Assembly: GCA_002633005.1 (NCBI GenBank)
Contig: NMRA01000011.1
Span: forward strand, 1,128,429-1,192,428
Reading direction: 5' to 3'
Source: Phoronis australis
Lineage: Eukaryota > Phoronida > Phoronidae
Length of the DNA stretch: 64,000 nucleotides
The translations under genes and the position numbers were made by a program. Shown one piece after another: positions 47,732 through 61,580 of the stretch. Position 1 is the first letter of the stretch. Each line of letters opens with the position of its first letter. Under the pieces are notes generated by a model. It was not told where the DNA came from. It ran no database searches and saw only the letters and a program-made list of their open reading frames with translations.

Positions 47732-48711
47732 GCAACGCGGAGCGTTGAAATGCGCCCATTAATGCAACGCAAACGGGGTGCTTCTAGGGTTATTCATTTG
47801 TATCATAAAACGGCCACTAAATGGCGCAAAACTTCCAATCCATCCCAAAACTGGAAGATGCCATCCCTTCTTTTATAGAGAGCTATTTACCAAATTTCAT
47901 AAAAATATGTCAGGGATCTTCAGAGAAACAAAGGAAAACGGAAAAATGGAATTGCCACTAGGGAGGACAGATTTCGTTGAATCCACCTGAAAGTCGTCGT
48001 CGTCTGTTGTTACAAAAGTTAATAAAGATCCTGCAGTGGGTTTAGGAGATAAAGCTATGAGCGCAAAACAAAACAAAACTACCACCAGGAGGCGCCACAG
48101 TGGTCAAAGTGGTCATCGTCAACCGTCCTCTTCACACTTGGAAAGACAATTATCAAAATCATCCTTAAAATGGTTTGGTTGATAAGTGGGGTGAACGCCA
48201 AAAACACCTGAAAACAGCAAAAATGGTCACTAGGTGGCGCAAAATACCTTGATTCCATCCGAAAAACGGGATGATAGCGTCATCTCACCAATAGTTTCCT
48301 ATAATTATTACAAATTTCATGAAAATCCATTGACGACCTTTGAAGATACAGAGGTAAAAAAAATTGTACCTAGGTGGCGCAAAATACCTCGAAAACACCC
48401 GAAAACGGGAGGATAGCATTATCCTACTAATAGATACCTATCTGCCAATTTTTATGAAAATCTGTTGAGAACCTTTGAGGATACAGAGGTAAACGTAAAA
48501 AACTAAGGGGCACACCGGTAGTCGGATCTGTATGAAATTCATCGTTGTCCGTTGTCAACTTCATATAAATACATTTGCTAAATTTAGAAAAGATCCTGCA
48601 GAGCGTTTAGGAGATAGACATGGGCGCAAAAACAGCCACTAGGTGGCACCATAGATGTCAAAGTCGTCGGAAAGTCGTCGTTAGCCGTCCTCTTCACAGT
48701 AAAATTATATA

Positions 48712-49655
48712 CATAGGCGGATTTGGGGGGGGGCCCAAGGGGCCCGGGCCCCGCCCCCTTGGCTGCCGCAAAAAACAGAAAGAGCGTAGGGAAATGGTGA
48801 GTTGATTAATTAACCCCGGTAATTAAAATTATACGGATGAAAAAAGATTTAAATGTGTGCAGTTTTAGTGTTGGGGGGTGCTCAAACCCAATTTCAAGTG
48901 TCGAATTCGGAACACGGCGCATTCGTAACGGAACTATGGCTAAGTATAGGCTCTCCCGCGATATCCCAGGCGACCGGCAGTGGCGCTGCGCAGTACGACT
49001 CCGTTTTCGTCGTCTGCTCCACTGTGCAATGAAGAAATTTTACTTCATTTTTTAAAGAGAATGGAACCTGAGTGACGATGAAAAAACAGAAGCTGTTGGT
49101 AAGATGTGAATTTTAATCGAAGCCTTAGTGAATCACTCAGAAACTCGCAATAATCGAAAAACGGATTTGGTCTTTTGGGCATTTGAAGACTATTTTAAAT
49201 ACGACAAATTTTTTAAGAATTGATGGCGCAAAATGTAAAAGTATAGCATTACGAAAAGAAGTAGGTTTCGCGCGCAAACGCTGTGGACCATAAACAAGTA
49301 GGTCTTTTAGTATTACTCTAGTAGTTAAATCGTGGTGGTGTAGTGGTAACGCACGCGCTCACTAAACTCCAGGTCGAGAGTTCGAGTCATTGGTACGTTC
49401 AGTTCAAGTTTTCCTGTTTGACACGTTCTCCGTTTTTTTTCTTTTTTTCTTGGATAATACTTCAGGAATCAAGGAAAATACTTGATTTTTAGAGGTAAAA
49501 ACAGAAAAATTTCCTGAGCGGGAGGGGGGAAACCCCCTCCCGACCTCCCCCCATTCGGTGCTATGCGCATCTACAATCGTGGTTCAGTTTGCGCAAATGC
49601 CTACAGCCGGACAAAATGTTGGGACCCCCCTTGTGATATCCTAGATCCGCCACTG
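48712..49655. mobile_element. 944-bp hAT-like DNA transposon inserted in the array
   Basis: Terminal inverted motif CATAGGCGGAT at the left and ATCCGCCACTG at the right, flanked by a perfect 5-bp target duplication ATATA (48707-48711 and 49656-49660). Removing it rejoins the array phrase that reads ATATGCCAATTTTCACAA. It contains G/C-rich palindromic ends and a tRNA-like segment but no transposase ORF, so it is non-autonomous. CAG...CTG ends with 5-bp duplications resemble hAT5-type elements; the superfamily is inferred. Confidence 0.8.
49336..49388 (+). repeat. tRNA-like SINE head inside the 944-bp transposon
   Basis: TGGTGTAGTGG (49336-49346) fits the pol III A box and GAGTTCGAGTC (49378-49388) the B box, about 31 nt apart as in tRNAs. 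The cloverleaf is poor, so it is a tRNA-derived or decayed sequence rather than a working tRNA. Confidence 0.4.
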
Positions 49656-50885
49656 ATATATGCCAATTTTCACAATCATCCTTTGATTGGTTTGCTTGAT
49701 AGAGAGTGGACGCAAAAAACAGACTCGAAAACAGTAAAAATGGCCACTAGATGGCGCGAAATACCACGAATCCATCCGAAAACAGGAGGACAGCGTCATG
49801 TCACTAATAGATGCGTATCTGCCAAATATCACGAAGATCCTTTGAGGATCTTTGACGATACAAAGATGAACGTAAAAAAATAAAATTGCCACTAGGAGAC
49901 ACACCGATAGTCGGATCCGTCCGTCCGAAAGTTCATTCATGTCGTCCCATCTAAGACAGAAACACATCTGCGAAATTTCATGAACATGTATCAAAGGGTT
50001 TTGGAGATACAGCTGGGGACGCCGGACGCCCAGACACAGATCACGGCAACATGCACTCACATATAAATATAAGGGCGCACAAAATGGCCACTAGGTGGCG
50101 CAAAAATACCACGAATCGAACCGAAAACCGGAGGATAGCATCATCTCACTAATAGATGCCTATCTGCCAAATTTTATGAAAATCCGTTGAGGACCTTTGA
50201 AAATACAGAGGTAAACGTAAAACACAAAAATTGCCACTAGGGGGCACACCGGAAGTCCGATCCGTCCGAAAGTCGCCGTGGTCCGTTCTCAACTTTATAT
50301 AAATACATTAGCAAAATTTAATAAAGATCCTGTAGAGCGTTTAGGAGATACAGCCACGGGCGCAAAAACAAACAAAACTAACACTAGGAGGTGCCTAAGT
50401 AGTCGAAGTCATCGGAAAATCATATTCAGCCGCCCTCTTCACAGTAAGAACATATATGTCACTTTCACAATTATCTCTTGAGCGGTTTGGTTGACAGAAG
50501 GGCAGACGCAAAAAAAAACAGACCCCAAAACAGTAAAAATGGCCACCAGGTGGCGCAAAGTACCTCAAATCCATCCGAAAACGGGAAGATAGCGTCATCT
50601 CACTAATAGATACCTAACTGCCAAATTTCATGAAAACCCGTTAAGGGCCTCCGAAGATACAGAGGTAAGCGTAAAAAACTAAAATTGCCACTAGGAGGCA
50701 CACCGGTAGTCAGAGAGGTCCGAAATTCGCCGTCATCCGTCGTGAGCTTCATAGGAACACATCTGCCAAATCTCATCAAGATCATATGAGGGGTTTAGGA
50801 GATACAGCTGCGGACGCCGGACACCGGACGACGGACGCCCAGATAGAGACGACGGCAATATGCACCCATATGTGGGCGCATAAAA

Positions 50886-52936
50886 ATGGACTTAAATGGA
50901 CTTATTATGCGATTATTTTAACTTTCACGAATTGCACTGAGCTGGTCGTCTGAACGCACGTTAGGCGAACGTCTTTGCTACTCGAGCATTCGCAAACGGG
51001 AGAAAACCCGAGTGTGAACCGACTAAGCGTTGTATAACTGAAGAATCATTTGGAACACCTCGGGTCGGGTATTTTCGTAGCCTAAAATCCCCCAGGAGCT
51101 TACCTCAATGCGAATCCCTCATAGGAAAACGAGATTTTCAAGGTCGCAAACAGATAACAGGACCGTCAATATGTACTCTCTTTTGAATAAACAACCCATA
51201 AGATTCAATCGACGGCATAAAAATGTCGTTATAACGGCCTTCATTATACTTCAAAGAAATTTTAGGCCACCTACAATACAACGCGGCAAGTTCCCGTGCA
51301 TGCAGAGTGGATGACGCAATCAGATATATTTTGCGGGCGTAACATAGAGTCGAGGCGTTGTCCAAACGAGAGTACATTGACACTCCAATCGATATACCTG
51401 GCAAGATAATGAGATTACAGTGTGCTTTAATACTGTTTGTAATGCTCGCTAATTAATCTAAAAATGGAGTTTCGATCATTGAAAGGCAGGTAATCATGTT
51501 CACGAGAAATCCTTTCCTACTTATAGCTATAACAAACTTGACGCATATTCTCAACTATTTTTAACATAAGTGTGGACAGATCGGGGAAGCTTTTCTCAGT
51601 TTAAATTGAGCTATAAATATGCATTTGTAATAACAGACAATAGATGGAGAGTCTAGAAATCGCATTACACGTTTATGACCAAATACTCAAACCCGACTGA
51701 ATTAACTACTTAGTCAGGGTGTCACTATAAACTCTATTCTTATGGTGGAAAAAGAGCATTTCACCAATGCCAAATTTACATCAATAAAGCCCTATTCGTC
51801 TTGTACCTTGATGATTTGTCAGTCGCCTATTGTGCAGTTGTATGTGGTTTAATATTACAGTCCGAAAGGGATTTCTACGTTTGAAATTCAAAACTCGTAA
51901 ATTTATTACCGGTAAGCATTGAAAACTCGTCACTGAGAGCGTTAGGGTCAAAGTGTAAACCTGCGTCTCAAACTATGATTTGAAGTGTTGTGATGCGTAA
52001 TATTTTAAAAATGTTTTATAGTAACACTTCTGTTATCTTGACGAGTTCTGTAATTGTTGAAATTAACATCAGACTGCAAAATAAATTGGGAAAAGCCCAA
52101 CTGCCATAGAACAGGCCTGTGACTCGTGCTGAGCGTAAGAACCAGCAGCGCAAAGGCTCGTCCACGGAATATTTTGCAGAAAGACCGATTACGTCAGAAA
52201 TGATAATTAGCCAACAACTCAGGTAGTGCATCAATCGTTAAGTTTATATATACCTTCAAATTAATAAACGATCGCAGACATTTGCACAGCACTAGTAAAT
52301 TAAGTACAACACAGGGAAATCATTAAGGTAACGTGTCTTGAGCATGTTTACATCTACGTAGGTACCAACTGTTTAATCTATGATGGCACCAGTTACGGAG
52401 AGTTCCAATCACTGAGTAGCGTTCACGACAAAGTAAAAACGTTTCTGTAGTCAATTATTGCGAGGCGGCAATATTCCCAGGTAGTACGACTGGCATTATC
52501 ATCAACGTGGCAGAAGTTGTTATCACCGAGTAAACATGAAAAGTGTCTCCTCGCGTCAGCGTAACACCTTAACAACACCTGTGGCAATAGTGCCCTATAT
52601 AAAACCACTTTGATGGATGGTAACTTGTAGAACCATACATGTACACCTCTGCGGCGTTGCTGGAGAGCGACGAGCGCTGTTGTGTGCTATGAGACTTGAC
52701 AATCGTTTGTCAATACCAGGATTTTAAACCACGACCTTTCAGACAGTAGGATTTCACACTTTTCTGGTACAGTTGGTGCGTTTTTTGTTTGCGATTTTGC
52801 TAGTTAAGCTACTGAGACGCCCACTAACAATGATAATGTTTTATTCTGACATTTCCTGTGCAACCTAAAAGACCGTGGGTTGAAATTCTGGCAGTAAGAA
52901 TCAGTTGCTAAATTTAATCATAAAATAAAATAATAA
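50886..52936. other. gene-free stretch
   Basis: Nothing recognised. Confidence 0.45.
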
Positions 52937-53052
52937 TCTTGATGATGAATTTGATGAATATGAATATGATGATGATGATGACGACGACGACGACGACGAT
53001 GATGATGATGATGATGATGGTGATGATAATGATAGATAATGATGATGATATG
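52937..53052. repeat. GAT/GAC trinucleotide microsatellite
   Basis: GATGATGAT blocks surround a GACGACGAC block. The minus-strand poly-Ser ORF here is an artefact of the repeat. Confidence 0.9.
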
Positions 53053-53867
53053 GATAACAAAGACTTTCTATAAGTTCACCACTCAAAAGCGCTAGTCGCT
53101 CACGGGATGATGGTTGGGGTAATCGCCACGGGAAACGTCGTGCATCAGGCCCATTATAGAGATTGCCAGAGTACAGAGAGGTGTATCAGTTCTGTGTCGC
53201 AACGAATTCAGTATTTGGTGGACCAGTGGTATACTAGACTGAAAACTAAGTTGATTGCAGGGTGCAATGTACGTGAGGCCACTAAAAAGGCCGAACTTTA
53301 CTAACTGTCTGGCAACTATTAGGCAGTAATTAACAAGACAATATTGAGGCTTGTCCAGTATTACTCAAGCTTCACTGGTGACTATGTCTGCAAAAAATTC
53401 AAGCTTGGAATTACTGTTGCAGAAGGTTACAGTTAAATTTGCATTTTGCGAAATGTAGCTTTAATTAAGGTTGTTCAAGATTGGTTATGTTTAGCTAGTT
53501 TGATTTGGTTTTGCAACAAATTATAATGTCAGCCATAGGCTCTAAAACCAGTCTATCGTGAAAACATTAAGTTCTAATTTAGACCACCAACCGTTATAAA
53601 ACTGATCTCAACTTGTCATTAAACGCGATTTCATAAACAAGCACGCAAAATATTCGTGTGTACCTATCACAAAAAATATTATTATTATCATGTTGAATTT
53701 GGTTACTCTCTGATTTCTGGACTTGAAAAAAGCTGATAATTTTCTGTTTTAGACCAGGCTAAACAAGTTCGATTGTCATGGCAGGCCATTTTATGTTGCC
53801 AAACACGGTGGTCTCAAGTACTAACGAACGTCCAGTTCTTTACAAGCCTAGGTCACATCTCATTTGA

Positions 53868-54152
53868 TTAAGGCATCGTTATGACCTGTTTTACAGCGGC
53901 AGCCCTATGTTGTTCGTATTTTGCGCGTAAGTTTTCGGGAAGTGTATTGCAGTTGCAAGCATAAATAGAACACCGGTGACAGCTGCACTCGTCGATTGAA
54001 CTGTAAAATTTAAGGTGTATTTCGAGACGCGCGAAATCTTCGTAAACAACAACATTCACGTGAATGTACCAGCCTTTCGAGGCTCGCTCCACTGTCCAAG
54101 AAAACGCATGCTCACGCTGCACATCAGTTGGTAGAACAAAGACTGGACACAT
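53868..54152 (-). CDS. Cys-containing ORF of unknown function, doubtful
   Basis: ATG at 54152 opens a frame of about 94 codons ending at 53868. It has a strand-like central part (WYIHVNVVVYEDFARLEIHL) followed by a Cys cluster (CSCHRCSIYACNC). Composition is protein-like rather than low-complexity, but no family is recognised and no splice or regulatory context supports it. Confidence 0.2.
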   Translation of the reverse strand: MCPVFVLPTDVQREHAFSWTVERASKGWYIHVNVVVYEDFARLEIHLKFYSSIDECSCHRCSIYACNCNTLPENLRAKYEQHRAAAVKQVITMP

Positions 54153-54155
54153 CAC

Positions 54156-57100
54156 GGAAAATATCTAGTTGATGCTGTTCTATCCGTGGCGGTGATCGCA
54201 TGTTCTGTAATTCGTTTTATAGACTCCAATGATCTCATTTGCTTAAATATCTATCCCTTCTGTTATCTCAAAAAACGTAATCTGATTCAAAGGTTTCAGT
54301 TCCTAATGTCCTTCGGGCCAACATAAGCGGCTAACATAGATACCTGTATGTAAATGCAACCTATAAATCTTACTTACTTCTAGAATATAGTTCTCAGGTA
54401 GGCGACCTCCAATGTACTAAATCCACAGAAAAGGTGTTTCAGCTGCGCGTGTTGCCAAGCCCAACGAGTGACGGATGAGCTAACATTTAGAATTCCAGCA
54501 ATGCTTTGCCCACATACTCCTCAAGATGTCAGTGATTTCTCTTCGCCATCTACCAGGATAGACGACTACAAGATCTGTAAGTAATTGAAGAAAATTAATA
54601 CTGCCAACAGAGTACCGCTGCTCGCTCTAAAGGGTAGTATTGACGTCAGAAACCTAATTCCGAACACGTGGTCTTCAAGATTTCTCACACAAGATAACCA
54701 GAAAACATTGCAAGACCAACGGCGACGATCAGACTGTTGTCATTAGTTAATTGTGATGGAAACGTGTGAGCGACATACATCAAACTAATGAGCTGGTAAA
54801 CGACTGAGAGTGTCGGAGGATTATGCAAATAAAAGCCTCGAGTGAATTGGTTTTTTGTCCTGAATCAGGAAGAGCATCAGTAAAAAATGCACCGTTGTTG
54901 CGTGTCACGAAAAACTATCAAATCAAATGCTAGTCCGTTATGCTATTGTTTCTTGGGTAACCGACACACTATACTAATTAAACGGACATCACCGTAGTCA
55001 CGACCAAGTTTGAGTTTTCAAGCTGAGTAATTTGTATTTTTCCATACACAATACGGAGCATTCCGTATGATAATCTGTGTCATATACGAGCACGGAGAAT
55101 ATATTATAGAGAGTTGTTTAAACGCAACGTTGACAAATATTTGAACGTTGCTGTTTTAATATTCAGTGCGTTTGGGTACAGGGGTACCTTGACTGCAACA
55201 CCGGCGTGATGGCTTGCAAGTGCACGCAGTTCCAAACTTGCTAACAGCTAACTGTAGTTGAATTATCAGTTGAGAAAATGTTGCATGGATCTTCTCTGTT
55301 CAGTGCAGTCAAGTCTACTCTTCCCAGGCGATCGCCGCGGGATGACGCAGTGTTGACTCCGAAATCCTATTCATCAAATATTATTCTGAGGGAGAACGGA
55401 ATCCTCTTCTTTGTTGGCGGAATCGGCTATCCTAAAAGGTAAATTTTGATCGCCATTTAACAACTAGTTGGATTGTGGCGCCTTTTCCATGTTTACTTCT
55501 GCCAATCGAGATAAAAAGGAATCTTTTGGAGCTTTGCGGGCACGACAGCCACCACTTGTCATTTCACCCTACACTGACTAGAATTGAATAAGGACGATTA
55601 TAGTCCCGCAGCATATTTTTTCTCGTCACAAACGGATTTTTATTTTGGAAAAAGTAAGCTACCAAAAAGTATCTCACCACCAACTCCTGATTTTCGAAAA
55701 AAAAAATCAGAGCTAGCAATGTTTTTTCGACCTAACTAATTGCCGGTTTTTTTTCTTACCAAGCCTAGAAATCACGTCTAAGGGAACAAGTTGAAACCAT
55801 TTCATATCGGTAAGTGATCTGAATCAAAAGTAACATTTTGACAGAATAAGGGATTATATCAGTTTTCATCGGCCTTGATTTTCATGTTCGATTGTAAACT
55901 AAACACAGCTTCACCTTAAACATACGTGGCTCTCGAAGTTCGCGCAAAAACATGGGCAGTTTGCCAAACCCCACAATCGTCTGAAACCATTGGTGAGACA
56001 CTCGTGAGAAAAAAAAGCCAAACAACTGCAGTGTTCGATGTGCAGTTCACTTGCAGGCAGTAGATAGTCACTGGCAAAGGTTGTAAATATTGTGGAAAAT
56101 AAAAATAACATCCTAGTCTAGGTAGATACTGTACAGTTAGAATACAAAAACATTGCGGTGTAACTTGATCCAGTCAGACCGCAGTGTATGTAAGGTTATT
56201 ACAATGAATGCGTAGGCATGCATATTGACTAATCAACAAATGTCAGATTTATGTTAGTTCTAATACTTGGTTTAACTGACACAATCTCGCATTAGATTTT
56301 CTAGGTCGAGTTCACAAGAATATCTTTACATCCACAATTTGGCGGATTAAAGAAACATTGCATTGCGCGAAAATCGTGAATCGTGGGTGTTTGTCGTATT
56401 AGGGGTTAATTGATGTTAAAACAAGAATAAGAAACACATCAGACGCGTCGTGATAAGCGTCGGATTGCAAATCGACTATCCTTGGCATTCTCATCAGAGC
56501 CCTGTTCAAATACACGCATTATAGTGAAAACAGAATTATGAACCGTTCAATCATAATCGATCATGTTCAGCCTCATGAAATCTCAACTTAAAGTCCATCT
56601 GGATTGTGATTTGCGAATTGTGAATGGGCTCCAAAGTTATTCTTAACGAAGGAAAACTCAAGAGAATTTTGATGAAGCTTGGTTGTCCAAGAGTGTCAGC
56701 ACATGCGACAGCGTGAATGGTCCAATAAATATGGTATCTGGGTATTAAGGTAAATTGGAACAACGCACCTATACAGATTGCACACCATTTGCCCATATGT
56801 TCGCGTAACAAACATCTGAATAACACGGTAGTCAACTCGAGAAAACTAAAAAAATTCAGTTCAACATTCCCAAACGATGTGATTTTGGCAACATTCTATC
56901 CATCATGCTTACCGTTCGTACAGTCTCACAACGCGAAATACCTCACGCACAACTTTCCTCAGCCGTGTGACCAAAGGTTTTAAGCCAACCTCAAAACGTG
57001 ACACTTATTTGAGAAAACCTACAGATAGCAAAAAGAGCACATATTAAACTGCATCATTTCTAATTAACAAATGCTCTGTTAGTCGTCAACTAATCCATAG

Positions 57101-59029
57101 AAAATAAGGAATAGTGAAAGCATACCCCACTGCGTAGCAACAGTGCAGCACCGTACTTTTAACACTGAGGGAAGAATACTATGTTCAAAATTTCAGATCT
57201 GCCAATGCTCTTCTCTTATGATGACGCCAAGTCGTCAAACGCGACATCGCAAAAATCCCTCGTCGCCTAACAAACGAAGTTTGAGGTCGCTAACACTGGC
57301 ATCGAAGCCGCCAACAAAAAAAAAAGAAAAAAAAAACGAGTGGGATCCCGTTGTCACAAAATACGTATACCTCTTCCATTTCTCCCCGTCGTAAAAATAT
57401 GCACCACTCAATGTCTAACCGACTTCCTACCCCAAACGAAGAACGGAAGACAATCGGATACACTGGAGGGGCGCGTGTTTCATGGTCCAATGTTTGCCGA
57501 CTTTCGTCTGTGTACTTCCTGTTGAAATTAAAGGCGTGTTGGATGTGTGTTGACTACTGAGGGCGGCAAATGCACTGATTTTACGAAATAAACTGAACAA
57601 GTATGAATCAAAGGTATAGAATCTAGGAAAACTGTTAGTATTTTGAAACACTGGATTTCTGGGGAATTTTTATATGACTTTGATACTGGCTGATGCGACT
57701 TGGAAGATTTACCAGGTCCCCAAACACAATCTGAAGTCGAGCACTGTGTGCGAATGTTGGAGAAGTGTTGAACTGCATACCAGCGCTTCCCACATTGAAC
57801 TATTAGTAGAACGGGGTTATTTGCAAAACGGAAACAATATTCACCTCACGCGAAATTGCATGTTCCAAACGTAACAACACGAGCGGATTTATGAAAGGAT
57901 ATTTTAACGTTGCGTTGAATTTTTAATTTCAAGTTCTTCCTAACTCAGATGAGATGGGATTTCTAGGTTTGCAAAGATCTGGCAGTTCTTTACTCCTCAT
58001 AACTACTCTTCGCGTAATTCACACGCCGTGACAAGACAAATATTACAGCTTGGGTTTTATCCTTTACTCGAAATCAAATACGAAATTATTTTTGGCATTT
58101 TCTATAATTCTACTTTTATACAAAGGCAAGATAAGTTTCTATTATTCTCTGCTCGAGTATATAACGACTTACATGGACTACGTTCTAATCCTAATTTGCA
58201 CTTGATGACCCCCGCATCAAGGCTAAAAGGTCGAGTCTGAACTCTAAATCCCAAGTTTTCACTCGAGGTTGTAACACGATCCTAGGGGTCATCAGGTGCG
58301 AATTTGGACTAGAAACTTATATGCATAAACCATTATATACTTGAGCACTGAACAGTAGAATGAAAGATACCAAAAACAATTGCGAGTTCGATTTTGAGTA
58401 CAAAGATTAGACCATGACCCCAGGTCTCATGTGATAACGAACTATCAGTTCATTTGAAGCCCCGACATCACCTTCAATTTAAATGAGGAAAAACGTGGGA
58501 CCTGTTGCATCTAAATCAAAAGTTGTCTTTTTTGTGCTGGAAGGCTGGTTTATATCCGCTCCTCTATTAGGAATATTTTACCAAACAAATCCATGAGAAT
58601 TCACATAAAATGCAGCGCAATAGAATGTTAGTGCTGTTACCTACATGTAGTTGCTACTCGCTTCAACACTTTCTCCAATGATGTGCTATCGGGGTGACAA
58701 ACTATGGAGCAAACATCCTACTGAGAGCTACTACTGACATTGAGAGAATGTTGTTATGTACAGAGTAAGTATGAGTGTCAACTGTGCGTTAGATGTGCAA
58801 AACTGACCATGTAAAACGAACTTGTAGGTTAAATATTATGTTAAAAATGTGCTTTCATACTTCTGTTTATATTTTAATTGTATTCTGTTTGTACATATTT
58901 TTTTACTATTGTACATATATATATATTTCTCATTTCTGGTCGGCTCACTGGCATGTGTACTAATGTTTATTTGTGTTCACCGTGTCTACAGGAAATAATG
59001 TTTTAGGCAGTTCAAGGCAATCGTAGACA
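54156..59029. other. gene-free stretch
   Basis: No ORF above 100 codons and no recognised repeat. An isolated CGCCATCTACCAGG occurs near 54545. Confidence 0.45.
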
Positions 59030-59131
59030 GTCTTTAATTAACTAAGTTTTACCCACCTACCTAGTTCAAAGTAGCCGTAAACATCAATAATCTTCAATTA
59101 GCTAAGCTTTACCTACCTACCTAGTTCAAAG
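59030..59131 (+). repeat. 60-bp tandem duplication
   Basis: ACCTACCTAGTTCAAAG with its left context TTAACTAAG / TTAGCTAAG occurs twice, offset by 60 bp. Confidence 0.8.
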
Positions 59132-61580
59132 CCGAGCTCGTTCCACACAGTGTTAGTCAATTTCCGCGTTACGCTATCGGGTACATCATGACATATATAT
59201 AGTAGTACCAGTCTGTGCAATGGATTCGACCCTAGTATTTTCTAACGGGTTTTCTAACGGCACTGGAAATATATTTCACAAGCGTAAAACCATACAGACG
59301 TATGCATCGGAGATTATTTTTTCCTCCACTGTTGTCATTCACCACTGACGTCACTGCACGCCGTGTTTAAACAATCAACCGGCAAAAATTTTCACTTGTT
59401 CAAAGATAATGAAACCCTGGTCTCGCACATTTTGATCGGCTGATCCTTGGAACATCACTCGTACCAAGGAAACACTTGTTGACTAATCACGTGTTATACC
59501 ATTCTCGACATCATGTTTCACGGTCAATATCACCGATCTTAGGCTTGAATGTAGTCATCTTAGAACCAGATAGTAGACCCTTCCCTACAAACTTGAGGGG
59601 GGGTTCAAAGCTTCAATGTGTACCGTTGTCATGGTAACCAAGTATTTTGGAATTACAACAATGTACACAAGCTGCACACGCAATTTTGAAGAACTTAAAC
59701 TACCTTGAAGAAAACACAGTTTGTTCTTTTAAAAATAGTCCATAACCATTAGGACACTTGAAAATTCCAAAATGGTTCCAAGGCAACTTAGGTACACAAA
59801 CTTGGAAGAAGTCACTTTTGCAGCCTCAAAGCTGCGGGCACTTTATGCAACAGGTCTACACCAATTAATAACTAAAACTAAATACTGATATGTCAAAGCC
59901 AATAGAACTATTTCGAAAATACAAAAATAGTCGCTATGGTAACTAATGCAAATAAATATGTAAAGCAAATACTTTTGATTGATTTTAACAAAGCTGTGCC
60001 ATAATTACCAATACCTGTAGCGTTTCAGGAATCCAATAAAGGATTACCATGACAACGGATATGCATACTCAACATTCAAAGTAAGACCGTGGCATTGCTA
60101 TAGATTGTTTTGATGATATAGAAGCACATGGTTCTTTGGATAAGTTTTTGGCGTTAAGCTTGCGTTCTTTCCAAGATATGTTCGACTATAAAGAAGTCAA
60201 TACTTCGTTGGTGTTACAATTACGAACGCCATCTTTTGCAACAAATTTTCTTGGCGTACTCTTGCTTTTGTTTTTTTTATTGCACATGCAGTTTAGGTAG
60301 TATTATCAGTCACTTTTACATGTTCACTTTCTTTTAAAAACATCAAGAATTGGTTCTACAGCGCAAATTCAAAATGACTAAAAATTTGAGAAAAAGTAAC
60401 AAATAAACTGGTGCGTGAAAAAAATTTACCCACCTTCGCAAAGTTTTTGTATTGCCTACTGCTGTTTCCAAATCCCAGTTGCACTGTTCTCAAAATAATT
60501 AGGGATTTAATTTTGTAGCTTTTAAGGTAATCTTAGAAGAATTCATGAATTGAAACAGACTCCATACTTTACGCATGAAAAAAGTGAAAGTGCTCTGTAT
60601 CCATTAATGATGGTTTGAGTCAAAACGAAACGTTTATGCGAGCGTGCGTGCGTGCATATATGTATGCAAAGCGCATAATGCAACGGTTACCCAATATTCG
60701 TTTTCGATCGAATACAACCGTCATCGTCAGAGGAAGGTATGAAAAAACTTGCAGAGACCCCTATCGGATACTACAGACTATAAACACGAAAGACAACGCA
60801 TACAATTTGAAGATGCGTTTTTGCCTTGTGTCTTGACAGTTCAAACCAAGCTTTCAAATTTAATCACCACTGCTTCTATCAGCTTAAGGCGTACAGCATC
60901 ACTCTCAACACATCAAACACAAGTGTGCTTAATAAGCTCGGCTCTGTCCACTTTCCTTTCGATTCAAAAGTGTTCTTGTATTTCCCCAAACTGAAGATGC
61001 AAAGTGGATAACGTCAACAGGAACTAGGAACCAGAGGAACGAGAGGGTTAGAAACATCAGAGGTACAGGGATAATTCTACACGACGTCAGGGATAGACTG
61101 CGCTTTTTGTGCATATTTTATTCACACAATTTCAAACTGATTGATTTTCTACATTTATAATATACATTGAATTTTCACTTTGGCTTTACAACCACGAGAT
61201 ATAATCTAGTTATTTAACATTCTAAGTAAAAGCGATAGGCGATGAGTACCATGGAACTTATTAACGAAGTGCTCATTTTTACATCACGTCACGCTTTCTC
61301 TAAAGAGCAAAGAGCTCATGAGTTCATTGACATGGCGGTCAATACAATGATTGCTGTTCCCATAGCTAACAAGCACTTCTTTGACTTTAGGCAATGTCCA
61401 CGTGGAGGGTTTTCTTGTTAACTGACATCTCAGACGAATAATTATTTTAACACCGAGCTATTCTTGAAAGAGCATCTGTCAAGGCATTTTTATAAGCTCT
61501 TTTCTTGATATATTTGTTGACATGAGTGGTATTAATGACACCTGTGTATCGCAAACCTACAGATGCTGATTGCTGACGTA
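59132..61580. other. gene-free stretch
   Basis: Short overlapping frames at 60615-61011 lack any recognised domain. Confidence 0.45.

Larger units (their letters stand above)
47732..50885 (+). repeat. abc array repeat, block 2 (fourteen CTCF-like cores, two elements end to end)
   Basis: Cores start at 47814 a, 47955 b, 48082 c, 48227 a, 48367 a, 48500 b (decayed), 48636 c, 49744 a, 49889 b, 50088 a, 50234 b, 50380 c, 50543 a and 50688 b. Type a continues GCAAAATACC, b continues ACACCG and c continues CGCCACAG or similar. A tail rich in GGACGCCGGACG, ending in a phrase like CAATATGCACCCATATG, appears twice (about 49985-50077 and 50805-50885), marking two element ends. The first element is split by a transposon at 48712-49655. 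Confidence 0.88.

Noticed and set aside
49336-49388. Functional tRNA gene
   Set aside because: A and B boxes fit, but acceptor and T stems do not pair and it lies inside a transposon.
47690-50598. Many 60-139-codon frames on both strands
   Set aside because: They recur because the abc repeat recurs; none is conserved between repeat units as protein.
52901-53086. Poly-Ser minus-strand frame
   Set aside because: Translation of the GAT/GAC microsatellite.
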